From Bacteroidota bacterium (GTDB lineage Bacteria; Bacteroidota; Bacteroidia; Bacteroidales; Bacteroidaceae): DNA of 31,473 bases. This document shows positions 15,169 to 24,213 of this stretch, in pieces. A model generated the notes under the pieces. The model searched no databases. It was not told the origin of the DNA and saw only the letters and a program-made list of their open reading frames with translations. The stretch spans positions 1-31,473 of the forward strand of contig JAEZKJ010000020.1 in the NCBI GenBank assembly GCA_023415545.1, given 5' to 3'. Position 1 is the first letter of the stretch. The number at the start of each line of letters is the position of its first letter. The position numbers and the translations under genes are program-made.

Positions 15169-15927
15169 ATGAAATTTATAGGAATTATACCAGCTAGATA
15201 TGCATCTACACGTTTTCCAGCAAAACCTTTGGCTATGCTTGGTGGAAAGATGGTTATTCAACGCGTTTTCGAACAGGTATCGGGAGTAGTTGATGAAGTT
15301 TATGTAGCTACTGATGATGAGAGAATAGAAGTTGCTGTAAAATCTTTCGGTGGTAATGTAGTAATGACCTCTTCTAATCATAAAAGTGGTACGGACAGAT
15401 GTTATGAGGCTTATACAAAGATTGGTAACGGCTATGATGTTGTAATAAATATACAGGGTGATGAGCCTTTTATTCAAAAATCACAACTTCAAGCAATAAA
15501 GAATTGTTTTGCCAATGATACCATTGAAATTGCAACTTTAGTTAAACCTTTTGCTGAAAGTGATGGCTTTGAGGCACTTGAGAATGTAAATTCACCTAAG
15601 GTAGTAGTTGATAGGGAGATGAATGCAATCTATTTTAGCCGCTCTATAATACCATATCTAAGAGGAGTAGATAAGTGTGATTGGCTTAAAACTCATGTTT
15701 TTTATAAACATATTGGCCTTTATGCTTATCGTGCTGATGTGCTAAAGCAGATAACCAAACTGCCACAATCAACACTTGAGTTGGCTGAATCATTAGAACA
15801 GCTACGTTGGATAGAAAACGGTTATAAGATAAAAGTTGGAATAAGTGATGTTGAGACAATAGGAATAGATACTCCTGAAGATCTTCAAAGAGCTGAGGAG
15901 TTTCTAAAAGACAGATTGAAAAAATAA
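15169..15927 (+). CDS. kdsB: 3-deoxy-manno-octulosonate cytidylyltransferase
   Basis: A 252-residue CMP-Kdo synthetase, full length. It activates Kdo with CTP for transfer to lipid A. The nucleotide-binding opening FIGIIPARYASTRFPAKPLA is typical, followed by SGTDRCYEA, NIQGDEPFI, YFSRSIIPY, HIGLYAYR and the C-terminal GIDTPEDL. The start ATG is 28 nt from the centre of the palindromic promoter. The M16-family gene begins 2 nt after its stop, so they are probably co-transcribed. Confidence 0.96.
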   Translation: MKFIGIIPARYASTRFPAKPLAMLGGKMVIQRVFEQVSGVVDEVYVATDDERIEVAVKSFGGNVVMTSSNHKSGTDRCYEAYTKIGNGYDVVINIQGDEPFIQKSQLQAIKNCFANDTIEIATLVKPFAESDGFEALENVNSPKVVVDREMNAIYFSRSIIPYLRGVDKCDWLKTHVFYKHIGLYAYRADVLKQITKLPQSTLELAESLEQLRWIENGYKIKVGISDVETIGIDTPEDLQRAEEFLKDRLKK

Positions 15928-15929
15928 TT

Positions 15930-17219
15930 ATGATGATAAATAGAAAAAATATACCACCGGTTCATCCGATTAATAATATTGATATACCTAAACCTGAAAT
16001 AATAAAACTAAAAAATGGTATCTCTCTTTACATAATAAATGTGGGAGAGGAAGATGTTGTTCGCCTTGATATTTTGATTGGTGGTGGACAATGGAGTCAG
16101 ACAAAGAAACTTCAGTCAATGTTTACAAACAGGATGTTGCGTGAAGGGTGTATTGGACATACCTCTGCCGAAATAGCCGAGAAACTTGACTATTATGGAG
16201 CTTGGCTTGATTTATCATCTTCTGTAAATTATAATTTTGTTACTCTTTATTCTTTAAATAAATATTTTGATAGAACTCTTGATGTGATATCGGGTATAGT
16301 TATGAATCCTACCTTTCCTGAGAAAGAATTTGCCACAGTAGTGGATAATAACCGACATCAATTTCTTGTTAATAGTGAGAGAGTGGAGATGATGAGCCGT
16401 AAAAAGTTGTATGAATCACTTTTTGGGCTTTCTCATCCTTTAGGTAAATATGCTTATATAGAGGATTATGACATAATCACCTGCGATGATTTAAAAGATT
16501 TTTATAGAACAAATTATCACTCGGGTAATGTTACAATATTTATTTCAGGCAAAGTTACTGAAGATATTATCAATAGGATTGAGGCGAGATTTGGTTCCCA
16601 AGAGTGGGGTGAAGTTAAGCCTTCGTCAAACTTTATTGATGTTACGCCAATTACCACTGATGAGAAGCATATATTTGTTCATAAAGAAGGTGCTTTGCAA
16701 AGTTCGTTGAGAATGGGAGGTTTTTTCCTTGATAGAACCGATCCTGAATTCTTGAAATCAAGAGTTTTGGTGACTCTGTTTGGTGGTTATTTTGGTAGTA
16801 GACTTATGTCGAATATTCGTGAAGATAAAGGTTATACTTATGGTATTGGTGCCGGAATTGTATCGTATCCTTACCGTGGAGTGCTTTCAATAAGCACTGA
16901 GGCTGCTAACGAATTTATACCATCTATAATAAAAGAAGTTTATAGTGAAATGGATAGATTATGCAATGATATGGTAAGTGATAAGGAACTTAATATGGTT
17001 AAAAGCTATATGATTGGTGATATGTGCCGCTCATACGAAGGCCCTTTCTCAATATCAGATGCATGGATTTATACATATGTTTCATCATTACCCGATGACT
17101 TCCATGAAAAATCATTGGAGGCCATTAAGAGTGTTACAAAGGAGGAAATATTATATTTAGCTCAAAAACAGTTCTCTAAACAAAACTTAATTGAGGTAGT
17201 GGCGGGTGAAAAAATGTAA
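15930..17219 (+). CDS. M16 family (insulinase-like) protein lacking the zinc-binding motif
   Basis: A 429-residue homologue of M16 metallopeptidases with the two-domain layout of M16B subunits. Active subunits carry HxxEH about 50-60 residues in. Here the matching segment after the ILIGGGQW strand reads QTKKLQSMFTNRMLREG (about 57-73) and has none of these residues. The C-terminal half keeps the R-x(5)-Y type motif (NIREDKGYTYGIGAG), typical of the non-catalytic partner. It is thus probably an inactive subunit or pseudo-peptidase, and no catalytic M16 gene lies beside it. There is no clear signal peptide, so it may be cytoplasmic. It starts 2 nt after kdsB; a second ATG at 15933 is possible. 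Confidence 0.85.
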   Translation: MMINRKNIPPVHPINNIDIPKPEIIKLKNGISLYIINVGEEDVVRLDILIGGGQWSQTKKLQSMFTNRMLREGCIGHTSAEIAEKLDYYGAWLDLSSSVNYNFVTLYSLNKYFDRTLDVISGIVMNPTFPEKEFATVVDNNRHQFLVNSERVEMMSRKKLYESLFGLSHPLGKYAYIEDYDIITCDDLKDFYRTNYHSGNVTIFISGKVTEDIINRIEARFGSQEWGEVKPSSNFIDVTPITTDEKHIFVHKEGALQSSLRMGGFFLDRTDPEFLKSRVLVTLFGGYFGSRLMSNIREDKGYTYGIGAGIVSYPYRGVLSISTEAANEFIPSIIKEVYSEMDRLCNDMVSDKELNMVKSYMIGDMCRSYEGPFSISDAWIYTYVSSLPDDFHEKSLEAIKSVTKEEILYLAQKQFSKQNLIEVVAGEKM

Positions 17220-17248
17220 TTTATTACTACTGATTTTATATAAAATTG

Positions 17249-17256
17249 TATCTTTG
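17249..17256 (+). promoter_or_regulatory. Putative -7 element for the MORN-repeat gene
   Basis: TATCTTTG matches TAnnTTTG, 29 nt before the start codon. No clear -33 TTTG was seen. Confidence 0.5.
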
Positions 17257-17285
17257 GGATATTCTTATCTATTATTTAATTTGAA

Positions 17286-18404
17286 ATGAATAAATCTATA
17301 TACATAATACTTATAGCCTCATTTTTCTCGATAGAAATCCCAGCTCAGATAAAAATAGGAAATTATACTTTTAAAGACGGAAGTGAGTATGTAGGAGAAC
17401 TCAAAGGTAGAAAACCTAATGGTAAAGGGAAGACAACTTTCAAAAACGGTGATGTGTACGAGGGTGAGTATAAAAATGGTCATAGAGAAGGTGATGGTAC
17501 TTATACTTTTATCGATGGAGAAAAGTATGTAGGAAATTGGTTTCAAGATGAACAACATGGATTTGGAACCTTTTACTTTATGAACAATAACCGTTATGAG
17601 GGACTTTGGTATAAGGATTTCCAACAGGGTCAGGGTACTATGTACTATTATAATGGTGATGTTTATATAGGTAACTGGCTAAAAGATAAAAGAGAAGGAA
17701 AGGGCACCTACACCTGGAAAGCCGGAGCAAAATATTCCGGAGATTGGAAAAATGATAAAAAAAATGGTGAAGGTGTTATGATATGGCCCGATAACTCTAA
17801 ATATGTTGGCCACTGGGTTAATGATGAAAAAAATGGAAAAGGTACTTTTTATTATATCAATGGTGACGTATATAAAGGTGATTGGGTAGAGGATGTTCAG
17901 CATGGAAAGGGTACATATACTTTTAGTAATGGAGATGTGTACGATGGTGATTATAAAGATGGTGAACGCACAGGAAAAGGTACATATACTTTAAAAAATA
18001 ATGATAAATACACCGGTGATTTCCAAAATGGGGAGCGACATGGTAAAGGTATCTTTGCTTGGAGTAATGGAGCTATTTATGAAGGCGACTGGTTACACGA
18101 TCAACGTACAGGTAAAGGAAAGTATACTTGGGCAAATGAAGAGGAGTATGAAGGAGATTTCGTAAATAACATAATGCAAGGAAAAGGTACTCTTAAATTA
18201 AATGATGGAAGCGTATATACCGGAGGCTTCATAGATGGTAAAGAGGATGGTAATGGTGTTATCATTAACAAAGATGGAACTCGTTTTGAGGGCTTCTTCA
18301 AAAATGGGAAAAAACATGGCGCTTTTATTGAAACAGATTCTACTGGAAATGTAATTCGTAAAGGCGTTTATAAATATGGAAATCTAGAAGTACAAAAAAA
18401 ATAG
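17286..18404 (+). CDS. Exported MORN-repeat protein
   Basis: A 372-residue protein with an N-terminal signal peptide (about 1-20, ending PAQ). Thirteen consecutive 23-residue MORN repeats follow without any insertion or deletion, from Y35 to residue 333 (17388-18284). Each begins YxG(D/N/E)(W/F/Y) and continues x5-GxG. A degenerate fourteenth starts FEGFF at 334. MORN repeats form an elongated beta-hairpin solenoid and mediate binding in other proteins; no enzymatic domain is present. The repeats differ from each other, so they are old and not a recent expansion. It is followed 10 nt later by the inositol-monophosphatase-family gene. Location is likely periplasm or surface; function unknown. 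Confidence 0.9.
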   Translation: MNKSIYIILIASFFSIEIPAQIKIGNYTFKDGSEYVGELKGRKPNGKGKTTFKNGDVYEGEYKNGHREGDGTYTFIDGEKYVGNWFQDEQHGFGTFYFMNNNRYEGLWYKDFQQGQGTMYYYNGDVYIGNWLKDKREGKGTYTWKAGAKYSGDWKNDKKNGEGVMIWPDNSKYVGHWVNDEKNGKGTFYYINGDVYKGDWVEDVQHGKGTYTFSNGDVYDGDYKDGERTGKGTYTLKNNDKYTGDFQNGERHGKGIFAWSNGAIYEGDWLHDQRTGKGKYTWANEEEYEGDFVNNIMQGKGTLKLNDGSVYTGGFIDGKEDGNGVIINKDGTRFEGFFKNGKKHGAFIETDSTGNVIRKGVYKYGNLEVQKK

Positions 18405-18414
18405 TTATTAAGCT

Positions 18415-19209
18415 ATGCTTAATTTAGAAGATATTACTCTAAAAGTTCGTGAAATAGCACTCTCTACGGGTGCTTTTCTTCGTAATGAGCGTGCTGTCTT
18501 TAACAAAGAGATGGTAGAAAAGAAACATGCTCATGATTATGTGTCGTATGTCGATAAAGAGTCGGAAAGAAGAATAGTTAAAGAATTACATGAACTTTTA
18601 CCTCAAGCAGGATTTATTGCTGAAGAGGGTTCAGCAAATTATTTGAACGAGGAATATTGTTGGCTTATTGACCCTTTGGATGGTACTACGAATTTTATTC
18701 ACGATAATGCCCCATACTGTGTAAGTATAGCTTTGCGTAATAGGGAAGAGATTTTAATAGGAGTGGTGTATGAAGTGTGCCGTAATGAGTTGTACTGGAC
18801 TTATAAAGGGAGCAAATCATACCTTAATGGAAAAGAGATCAATGTTTCAAATGTTGATAATCTCTCGGATGCTTTTATAGCCTTGGGTTTTCCATATAAT
18901 CATGAGAAATATAAGTCATTAGCCGAATATATAGTACATGAATTGTATGGAAATGTAGGAGGTCTTAGATTGCAAGGTGCTGCAGCAGCTGAACTATGTT
19001 ACGTGGCAGCTGGTCGTTTTGAGGCTCGTATAGAGGGCTTTTTAGGACCTTGGGATATTGCTGCCGGATCACTAATAGTCAAAAATGCCGGTGGAAGGGT
19101 AACCAATTTTTCGGGTGGTGATGATTTTTATAATGGTAGGGAAGTTTTGGCTACTAACAGCATCATTCATAATCAAATTCTTAATTTATTGAAAGAATCA
19201 AATAAATAG
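18415..19209 (+). CDS. Inositol monophosphatase family protein
   Basis: A 264-residue Mg2+-dependent phosphatase of the IMPase/SuhB/CysQ superfamily, full length. The metal ligands are all visible: E70 and E71 in FIAEEGS, D86 and D89 in IDPLDGTTNF, and D214 in GPWDIAAGSLIVKNAGG. Possible substrates are inositol phosphates, 3'-phosphoadenosine 5'-phosphate or other small phosphates; the sequence as read here does not choose among them. It lies 10 nt after the MORN gene and is probably co-transcribed with it. Confidence 0.92.
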   Translation: MLNLEDITLKVREIALSTGAFLRNERAVFNKEMVEKKHAHDYVSYVDKESERRIVKELHELLPQAGFIAEEGSANYLNEEYCWLIDPLDGTTNFIHDNAPYCVSIALRNREEILIGVVYEVCRNELYWTYKGSKSYLNGKEINVSNVDNLSDAFIALGFPYNHEKYKSLAEYIVHELYGNVGGLRLQGAAAAELCYVAAGRFEARIEGFLGPWDIAAGSLIVKNAGGRVTNFSGGDDFYNGREVLATNSIIHNQILNLLKESNK

Positions 19210-19554
19210 GATTTATAGTTCGTTTTCTATTGCTAAACTAGAGATATTTAAATGGTTTTTCTTATTACTTAAAATTCTTTATAATTTATAATTTATTTTA
19301 AAAGATAGAAACATTCGTAAACAATTTTTTTACTATAATTGTTATATAATTAGAAACCAAGAGTAAAATTGTTGCTTGTGTGACTCTTTATTAAAAATAG
19401 AGAGATTATAATGTGACAAAATTGGACTTAACTATAGTAAAATACGAACATTCATTTTGATTGTTATTAAGATTATAAATCATTAATTTTTATATTAATG
19501 TTATTAAGAACAATATTTTGAGTGTTTTTCAATAATTGTAATAAGAATATAATC
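19210..19554. other. 345-bp intergenic region before the polysaccharide export operon
   Basis: It is AT-rich with no gene. A 9-bp hairpin with one G-U pair (19384-19392 with 19396-19404) is the main structure. A weak -7 variant, TCATTTTG (19452-19459), is the best promoter candidate, leaving a leader of about 90 nt. No UpxY/NusG-like antiterminator gene and no invertible-promoter repeats were found. Confidence 0.5.
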
Positions 19555-20349
19555 ATGAGAAAACAATTTGTTAGTTTGTTTTTTTTAACACTATTACTTG
19601 CTTCTTGTAGTAGCACATCGAAAAAAATCCTTTATTTTCAAAACGTACCATTAAATGAGCAGGAAGTCATTGTTGAACCTAGAGATATATTATTGGAACC
19701 AAAAGATCAGATATCTATTGTTGTTTCAAGTAAAGATCCTCAACTCGCATCTCTATTCAACCTCACAAGAGTACAATATTCAACAGGGTCATCTGTCCTT
19801 TATAGTAGTGCTAATGGTGAAGTTTCAGGTTATACTATTGATGACAATGGAAATATTGATTTTCCTGTCCTTGGCATCATTCATGTTGCTGGAATGACAA
19901 AGAATCAGATTGCTGCATTAATAAAGAAAAAATTAGTTGGAGCTAATTTACTTAAAGATCCTGTTGTGACTGTGGAATTTATGAATCTGTATTTTTCGGT
20001 TTTAGGTGAGGTTAAAAATCCTGGGAAATATAGTATAACTAAAGATAAAATTACTCTTCTAGAAGCTCTAAGTATGTCAGGAGATTTAACAATATATGGA
20101 AAACGTGATTCTATATTTGTTATTCGTGAAGAAAATGGCAAGCGTTCGACTCATAGTGTTGATATTCGTTCTCAAGAAATGTTTAACTCGCCGGTATATT
20201 ACTTAAAGCAGAGTGATGTAGTTTATGTTCAACCAAACAAAGTACGTGCCGGGCAATCTACTCTTAATGAGAATAGTGTGAAATCTGTTGGTTTATGGAT
20301 TTCTATTGCTTCTTTTCTAACTTCATTAGGAGTACTTCTCTTCAAATAA
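19555..20349 (+). CDS. Polysaccharide export lipoprotein (Wza-like)
   Basis: A 264-residue outer-membrane polysaccharide export protein. The ATG at 19555 gives a clean lipoprotein signal (MRKQFVSLFFLTLLLASC, Cys18); a GTG at 19522 would only add a hydrophilic stub. The poly-export domain covers about 45-140 (LEPKDQISIVVSS, IDDNGNIDFPVLGIIHVAGM), then an SLBB-type segment (YFSVLGEVKNPGKYSI). It ends in a hydrophobic segment (about 243-262), so the C-terminus may span or touch the membrane. It is shorter than E. coli Wza (about 379). It is first in the operon, 31 nt before the tyrosine autokinase. Confidence 0.9.
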   Translation: MRKQFVSLFFLTLLLASCSSTSKKILYFQNVPLNEQEVIVEPRDILLEPKDQISIVVSSKDPQLASLFNLTRVQYSTGSSVLYSSANGEVSGYTIDDNGNIDFPVLGIIHVAGMTKNQIAALIKKKLVGANLLKDPVVTVEFMNLYFSVLGEVKNPGKYSITKDKITLLEALSMSGDLTIYGKRDSIFVIREENGKRSTHSVDIRSQEMFNSPVYYLKQSDVVYVQPNKVRAGQSTLNENSVKSVGLWISIASFLTSLGVLLFK

Positions 20350-20380
20350 ACAAGGTTTAAAGACCTAAATTTTAATATCA

Positions 20381-22774
20381 ATGATAGAAAATAAAACTAT
20401 TACTGAAAAGCCAGCTGATGATTCTATAAAATTGCAAGATCTATGGGGACTCTTTTACCCTAAATGGCATTGGTTTGCTTTATCATTGTTTGTGACTTTT
20501 TCAGTTGCAACAATTTATTTATTAAGAACACCATCTGTCTACACACGTACTGCATCTATATTAATTAAAGATGATTCTCAATCGGGATCTGCTTTTAATT
20601 CTAATAGCGAATTTTCTGATTTAGGAATTTTCAAATCAAATACAAACATCAATAATGAACTTTTGACTCTTAAATCACCAACGTTAATGGTTGAAGTTGT
20701 CAATCGTTTAGGATTAAATGAGACGTACTCTATTCGTAAAGGACTAAAAGATGTTGTTTTGTATAAAACAAATCCATTAGTGGCAGTTTTCCGAGAAAAA
20801 ATAGATATTCCCATTAGTTTTATTATATATATGCCTTCAGCAAATAATATCGTAATATCTAATATTAAAGTGAATGATGTTAAAACTGATGAAATTTATT
20901 CCTGTAATATAGGTGATACTATACAGACTTCAATGGGAAAACTTGTAATTGAAAAGAGTAAAACGTGGAATGATTCATTTATAGGTAATAGCTTATTTTA
21001 TAAGGTTGGAAGAGTTGTTTCAGTAGCAGATGCTTATTCTGCTAATTTAAGTGCTGAATTAGGCAATAAAAATGCTACAATTATTAATCTTACTATTGAT
21101 GAATTTTCCCCGCAAAAAGCAGATGATATTTTGAATACTCTTATTGAAGTTTATAACGAAAAGTGGATTCAAGATAAAAATCAGATAGCGATAAGTACAT
21201 CTCAGTTTATTGGAGATAGACTGAATGTGATAGAGAGTGAGTTGGGTAATGTTGATGAAAATATCTCTAGTTACAAAAGTGAGCATCTGTTGCCCGATAT
21301 AAGTATCGCTTCGAATCTGTACATGTCGCAATCAGCTGAAAACAAAAAAACGCTCATGTCACTAAATAGTCAACTTTCGAATGCAAAATATATTCGTTCG
21401 GAGTTGAATAGTAAACATATTGAACAACCTCTTCCTACAAATTTTGATATAGCAAACGCTAATATAGAGAGCCAGATTAGTGAATATAATAATATGGTTC
21501 TTAATCGTAATCGTTTAGTAGCTAATAGTAGTGAAAAAAATCCATTAGTAAAAGATATTGCAAGTTCATTGCAAAGTATGCAACGTAATATAATTCAATC
21601 TGTTGATAATTTAATAGTTTCGTTGAATACGCAAATTCGTGATTTGCGACAACAAGAGGCTTCCATAACTGGTCAGTTAGCTTCGAATCCTAATCAGGCA
21701 AAATATCTTTTGTCTGTAGAACGACAACAGAAGGTTAAAGAGGAGCTATATCTTTTTCTGCTTCAAAAACGTGAAGAGAATGAACTCTCGCAAGCGTTTA
21801 CTGCTTATAATACTCGTGTTATAACTCCTCCAAGAGGAAGTTTGGCACCAACTGCTCCTCGAAGAAATGTTATTTTATTAGTGGCTTTTGCTATTGGACT
21901 TTTTTTGCCGGCCTTTATAATTTTCACATTGGAAAATATGAATACAAAACTTCGTGGCCGTAAGGATTTGGAGAATATGACTATACCATTGATTGGAGAG
22001 ATTCCATTATTTATAGAAGGGAAAAAAAGTTGGAAATTTATAATGATAAAGCCTAAAAATAATAAATCTATCGTTGTAAAGGAAGGAAGTCGTAATGTAA
22101 TAAACGAGGCTTTCCGTGTGCTGCGTTCAAATATCGATTTTATGACAAGTAATGATTCCAAGCAAAATGTTTTTGTACTTACCTCTTTTAATCCCGGTAG
22201 TGGTAAATCTTTTCTTGCTATAAACGTTGCTACAAGTTTTGCCATTAAGAAAAAAAATGTTCTCGTTATAGATGGTGATTTGCGCCATGGTACTACCTCA
22301 TCATATATAGATTCTCCTAAAATAGGTTTGAGTGATTACCTAGGAAATCGAGTGTCCGACTGGAAAGATATAATAGTAAAGAACGAAAAGTATGAAAATC
22401 TCGATATAATTCCTATAGGAACAGTACCTCCTAACCCTACAGAGTTGTTAGAGGAGGGTAGATTAGAAGTGCTTATTAAGGAATTGCGTTCAAAGTATGA
22501 TTATATTCTCATTGACTGTCCTCCTATCGATATAGTTGCTGATACTCAGATTATTGAAAAACTAGCCGATCGTACAATTTTCGTTATACGTTCTGGCTTG
22601 TTAGAAAGAAGTATGCTTAATGAACTAGAGATGCTTTATAAGCAAAAACGTTTCAAAAATTTAACTATGATTTTAAATGGTACAGAAAGTATTGGGGGAC
22701 GATATGGATATCGTTATGGTTATGGTTATCATAACTATTATGGTTCATATTATGGTAGTGAAGATAAGCCATAA
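20381..22774 (+). CDS. Polysaccharide co-polymerase / tyrosine autokinase (Wzc-like BY-kinase)
   Basis: A 797-residue inner-membrane protein joining a Wzz chain-length domain and a cytoplasmic BY-kinase. The first membrane helix is at about 30-50, a periplasmic coiled-coil-rich stretch follows, and the second helix lies near 495-515 after the PRGSLAPTAPRR proline motif. The kinase has Walker A at about 604-612 (NPGSGKSF), Walker A' (VLVIDGDLRHG) and Walker B (YILIDCPP, about 708-715). The last 23 residues hold nine tyrosines (775, 777, 779, 781, 783, 786, 787, 790, 791), the autophosphorylation cluster. It would control polysaccharide length and export with the neighbouring Wza-like protein, and be dephosphorylated by the CpsB-type enzyme encoded next. 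Confidence 0.95.
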   Translation: MIENKTITEKPADDSIKLQDLWGLFYPKWHWFALSLFVTFSVATIYLLRTPSVYTRTASILIKDDSQSGSAFNSNSEFSDLGIFKSNTNINNELLTLKSPTLMVEVVNRLGLNETYSIRKGLKDVVLYKTNPLVAVFREKIDIPISFIIYMPSANNIVISNIKVNDVKTDEIYSCNIGDTIQTSMGKLVIEKSKTWNDSFIGNSLFYKVGRVVSVADAYSANLSAELGNKNATIINLTIDEFSPQKADDILNTLIEVYNEKWIQDKNQIAISTSQFIGDRLNVIESELGNVDENISSYKSEHLLPDISIASNLYMSQSAENKKTLMSLNSQLSNAKYIRSELNSKHIEQPLPTNFDIANANIESQISEYNNMVLNRNRLVANSSEKNPLVKDIASSLQSMQRNIIQSVDNLIVSLNTQIRDLRQQEASITGQLASNPNQAKYLLSVERQQKVKEELYLFLLQKREENELSQAFTAYNTRVITPPRGSLAPTAPRRNVILLVAFAIGLFLPAFIIFTLENMNTKLRGRKDLENMTIPLIGEIPLFIEGKKSWKFIMIKPKNNKSIVVKEGSRNVINEAFRVLRSNIDFMTSNDSKQNVFVLTSFNPGSGKSFLAINVATSFAIKKKNVLVIDGDLRHGTTSSYIDSPKIGLSDYLGNRVSDWKDIIVKNEKYENLDIIPIGTVPPNPTELLEEGRLEVLIKELRSKYDYILIDCPPIDIVADTQIIEKLADRTIFVIRSGLLERSMLNELEMLYKQKRFKNLTMILNGTESIGGRYGYRYGYGYHNYYGSYYGSEDKP

Positions 22775-22816
22775 AATAGTTAAATATAATTATACAAATA
22801 AATAATAATTTTAGAT

Positions 22817-23527
22817 ATGAGTATTTTCCATAGGACAAAAACTGTAGAACATAGCAATATATTACGAGGGATATCTGACTGTCATAGTCATCTTCTTCCC
22901 GGTGTGGACGATGGAGTAGATACTTTTGAAGAGTCACTAGAAATATTGGATACTATGCAGCGTCATGGTGTAAAGAAAATATGGCTTACTCCACATATTA
23001 TGGAAGATATTCCAAATGAAACATCTAAATTGAAAAGTGTATTTCAAGAATTAAAAAGTATATATAAAGGTTCAATTGAACTAAACTTAGCTGCTGAATA
23101 TATGATGGATAATCTTCTTGAAGAGAGATTGCACAATAATGATTTACTACCATTAGACGAGGGGAGAAGGTATCTTTTAGTAGAAACATCATATTTTAAT
23201 AAACCTATGGAAATGGTATACATGTTAAAGAAAATTATGGCAAAAGGGTATTTCCCTCTTTTAGCTCATCCTGAGAGGTTTGAATATATGCAACTATCCG
23301 ATTATGAAACCATAAAAAGTAATAACGTCTTTTTTCAACTTAATATCCCTTCACTTACAGGAATGTATGGAAAGCATGTAAAAGCTAAAGCTGAGAATTT
23401 ATTAAAGTTAGGTATGTATAATTTGAGTGGTTGTGATACCCACTCTATAACTTTTTATAATTCTTTTCTTAATTCCCAAATTCGAAATAAAGATGTTATA
23501 AAAATGAATGAAAATTCTTTTTTATAA
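22817..23527 (+). CDS. CpsB/YwqE-type tyrosine-protein phosphatase (PHP domain)
   Basis: A 236-residue PHP-family manganese-dependent phosphatase, the type found with BY-kinases in Gram-positives and Bacteroidetes. All metal-binding motifs are visible: DCHSHLLPGVDDG (H23, H25), the LTPHI motif near residue 58, LLVETSY, LAHPERF (H151, E153) and SGCDTHS (D207, H209). It probably removes phosphates from the tyrosine tail of the kinase encoded 42 nt upstream. It is cytosolic. The C-terminus is slightly short compared with homologues of 240-260 residues but no motif is missing. Confidence 0.92.
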   Translation: MSIFHRTKTVEHSNILRGISDCHSHLLPGVDDGVDTFEESLEILDTMQRHGVKKIWLTPHIMEDIPNETSKLKSVFQELKSIYKGSIELNLAAEYMMDNLLEERLHNNDLLPLDEGRRYLLVETSYFNKPMEMVYMLKKIMAKGYFPLLAHPERFEYMQLSDYETIKSNNVFFQLNIPSLTGMYGKHVKAKAENLLKLGMYNLSGCDTHSITFYNSFLNSQIRNKDVIKMNENSFL

Positions 23528-23558
23528 TAGATAAATATGAAATTATTCATCCCTGTCA

Positions 23559-23593
23559 TTTTAATACAAATTTTTAAAAACAGCGTATTAAAA
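23559..23593 (+). terminator. Weak hairpin after the polysaccharide export operon
   Basis: TTTTAATAC (23559-23567) pairs perfectly with GTATTAAAA (23585-23593) around a 17-nt loop. There is no U tract, so termination here is uncertain. Confidence 0.35.
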
Positions 23594-23609
23594 AATTAAA
23601 TAAAAGTGC

Positions 23610-23617
23610 TATATTTG
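23610..23617 (+). promoter_or_regulatory. Putative -7 element for the YhcH-glgB pair
   Basis: TATATTTG matches TAnnTTTG and is the only good match between the two operons. The leader to 23758 would be about 135 nt, AT-rich and without obvious structure. No -33 TTTG was seen. Confidence 0.45.
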
Positions 23618-23757
23618 TAAATAAAAGAGAGTTTAGCAGCTATTTATTTATAAATATAAATTATTTTAATTGCTAATTCATTACTTATAAATATTACATA
23701 ATTTTCATTAGTGTTAATATAAACATTAAAATAATTTAAATAAGAAAAAATTGGAAC

Positions 23758-24198
23758 ATGATAATTGATAGCCTTGAGTTTTTACAAAAATATAAATCAG
23801 TTATACCATCGTTTGATAAAGTATTAACTTTTATTAAAGAGAATGATATCAATACTTTAGAGTTAGGAAAGCATGTAATCGATGGAGAAAGATTATTTGT
23901 TAGTTGTCAAAACATTTCTCCTAAATCTAAAGAAGAAGCAAAACTAGAGAGTCATAATAAATATATTGACATTCAAATACCCTTAACAGCATGTGAGACA
24001 ATGGGCTACACATTACGCTCAACGCTTAAGGAGGAGATGTATGATGAAAAAAAAGATATTACTTTCTATAAAGAAAAAGCAGATAGTTATATAAATGTCA
24101 ACAAGGGAATGTTTGCTATATTCTTTCCTGAAGATGCTCATGCCCCTGGTATAAATAGAGATGGTGTAAGAAAATTGGTATTCAAAATTCTCATTTAA
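23758..24198 (+). CDS. YhcH/YjgK/YiaL family protein (DUF386)
   Basis: A 146-residue cupin-like protein at the standard length for this family. It shows ESHNKYIDIQIPL, the central FYKEK, and FFPEDAHAPG with the probable metal-ligand Glu/His residues. Family members include NanQ, reported as a sialic acid anomerase, and EbgC; others may be sugar mutarotases. The substrate here is unknown. It lies 15 nt upstream of glgB, suggesting co-transcription and perhaps a role in sugar or glycogen metabolism, which is inference from position only. Confidence 0.88.
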   Translation: MIIDSLEFLQKYKSVIPSFDKVLTFIKENDINTLELGKHVIDGERLFVSCQNISPKSKEEAKLESHNKYIDIQIPLTACETMGYTLRSTLKEEMYDEKKDITFYKEKADSYINVNKGMFAIFFPEDAHAPGINRDGVRKLVFKILI

Positions 24199-24213
24199 TT
24201 ATATTACTAATTT

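Noticed and set aside
19210..19554. Invertible promoter or UpxY-type antitermination leader of a capsule locus
   Set aside because: No long inverted repeats and no NusG-like gene were found before the export operon.
23537..23599. A 20-codon ORF (MKLFIPVILIQIF...) after the cpsB-type gene
   Set aside because: Very short, lies over a weak hairpin, and has no promoter or recognisable similarity; probably chance.
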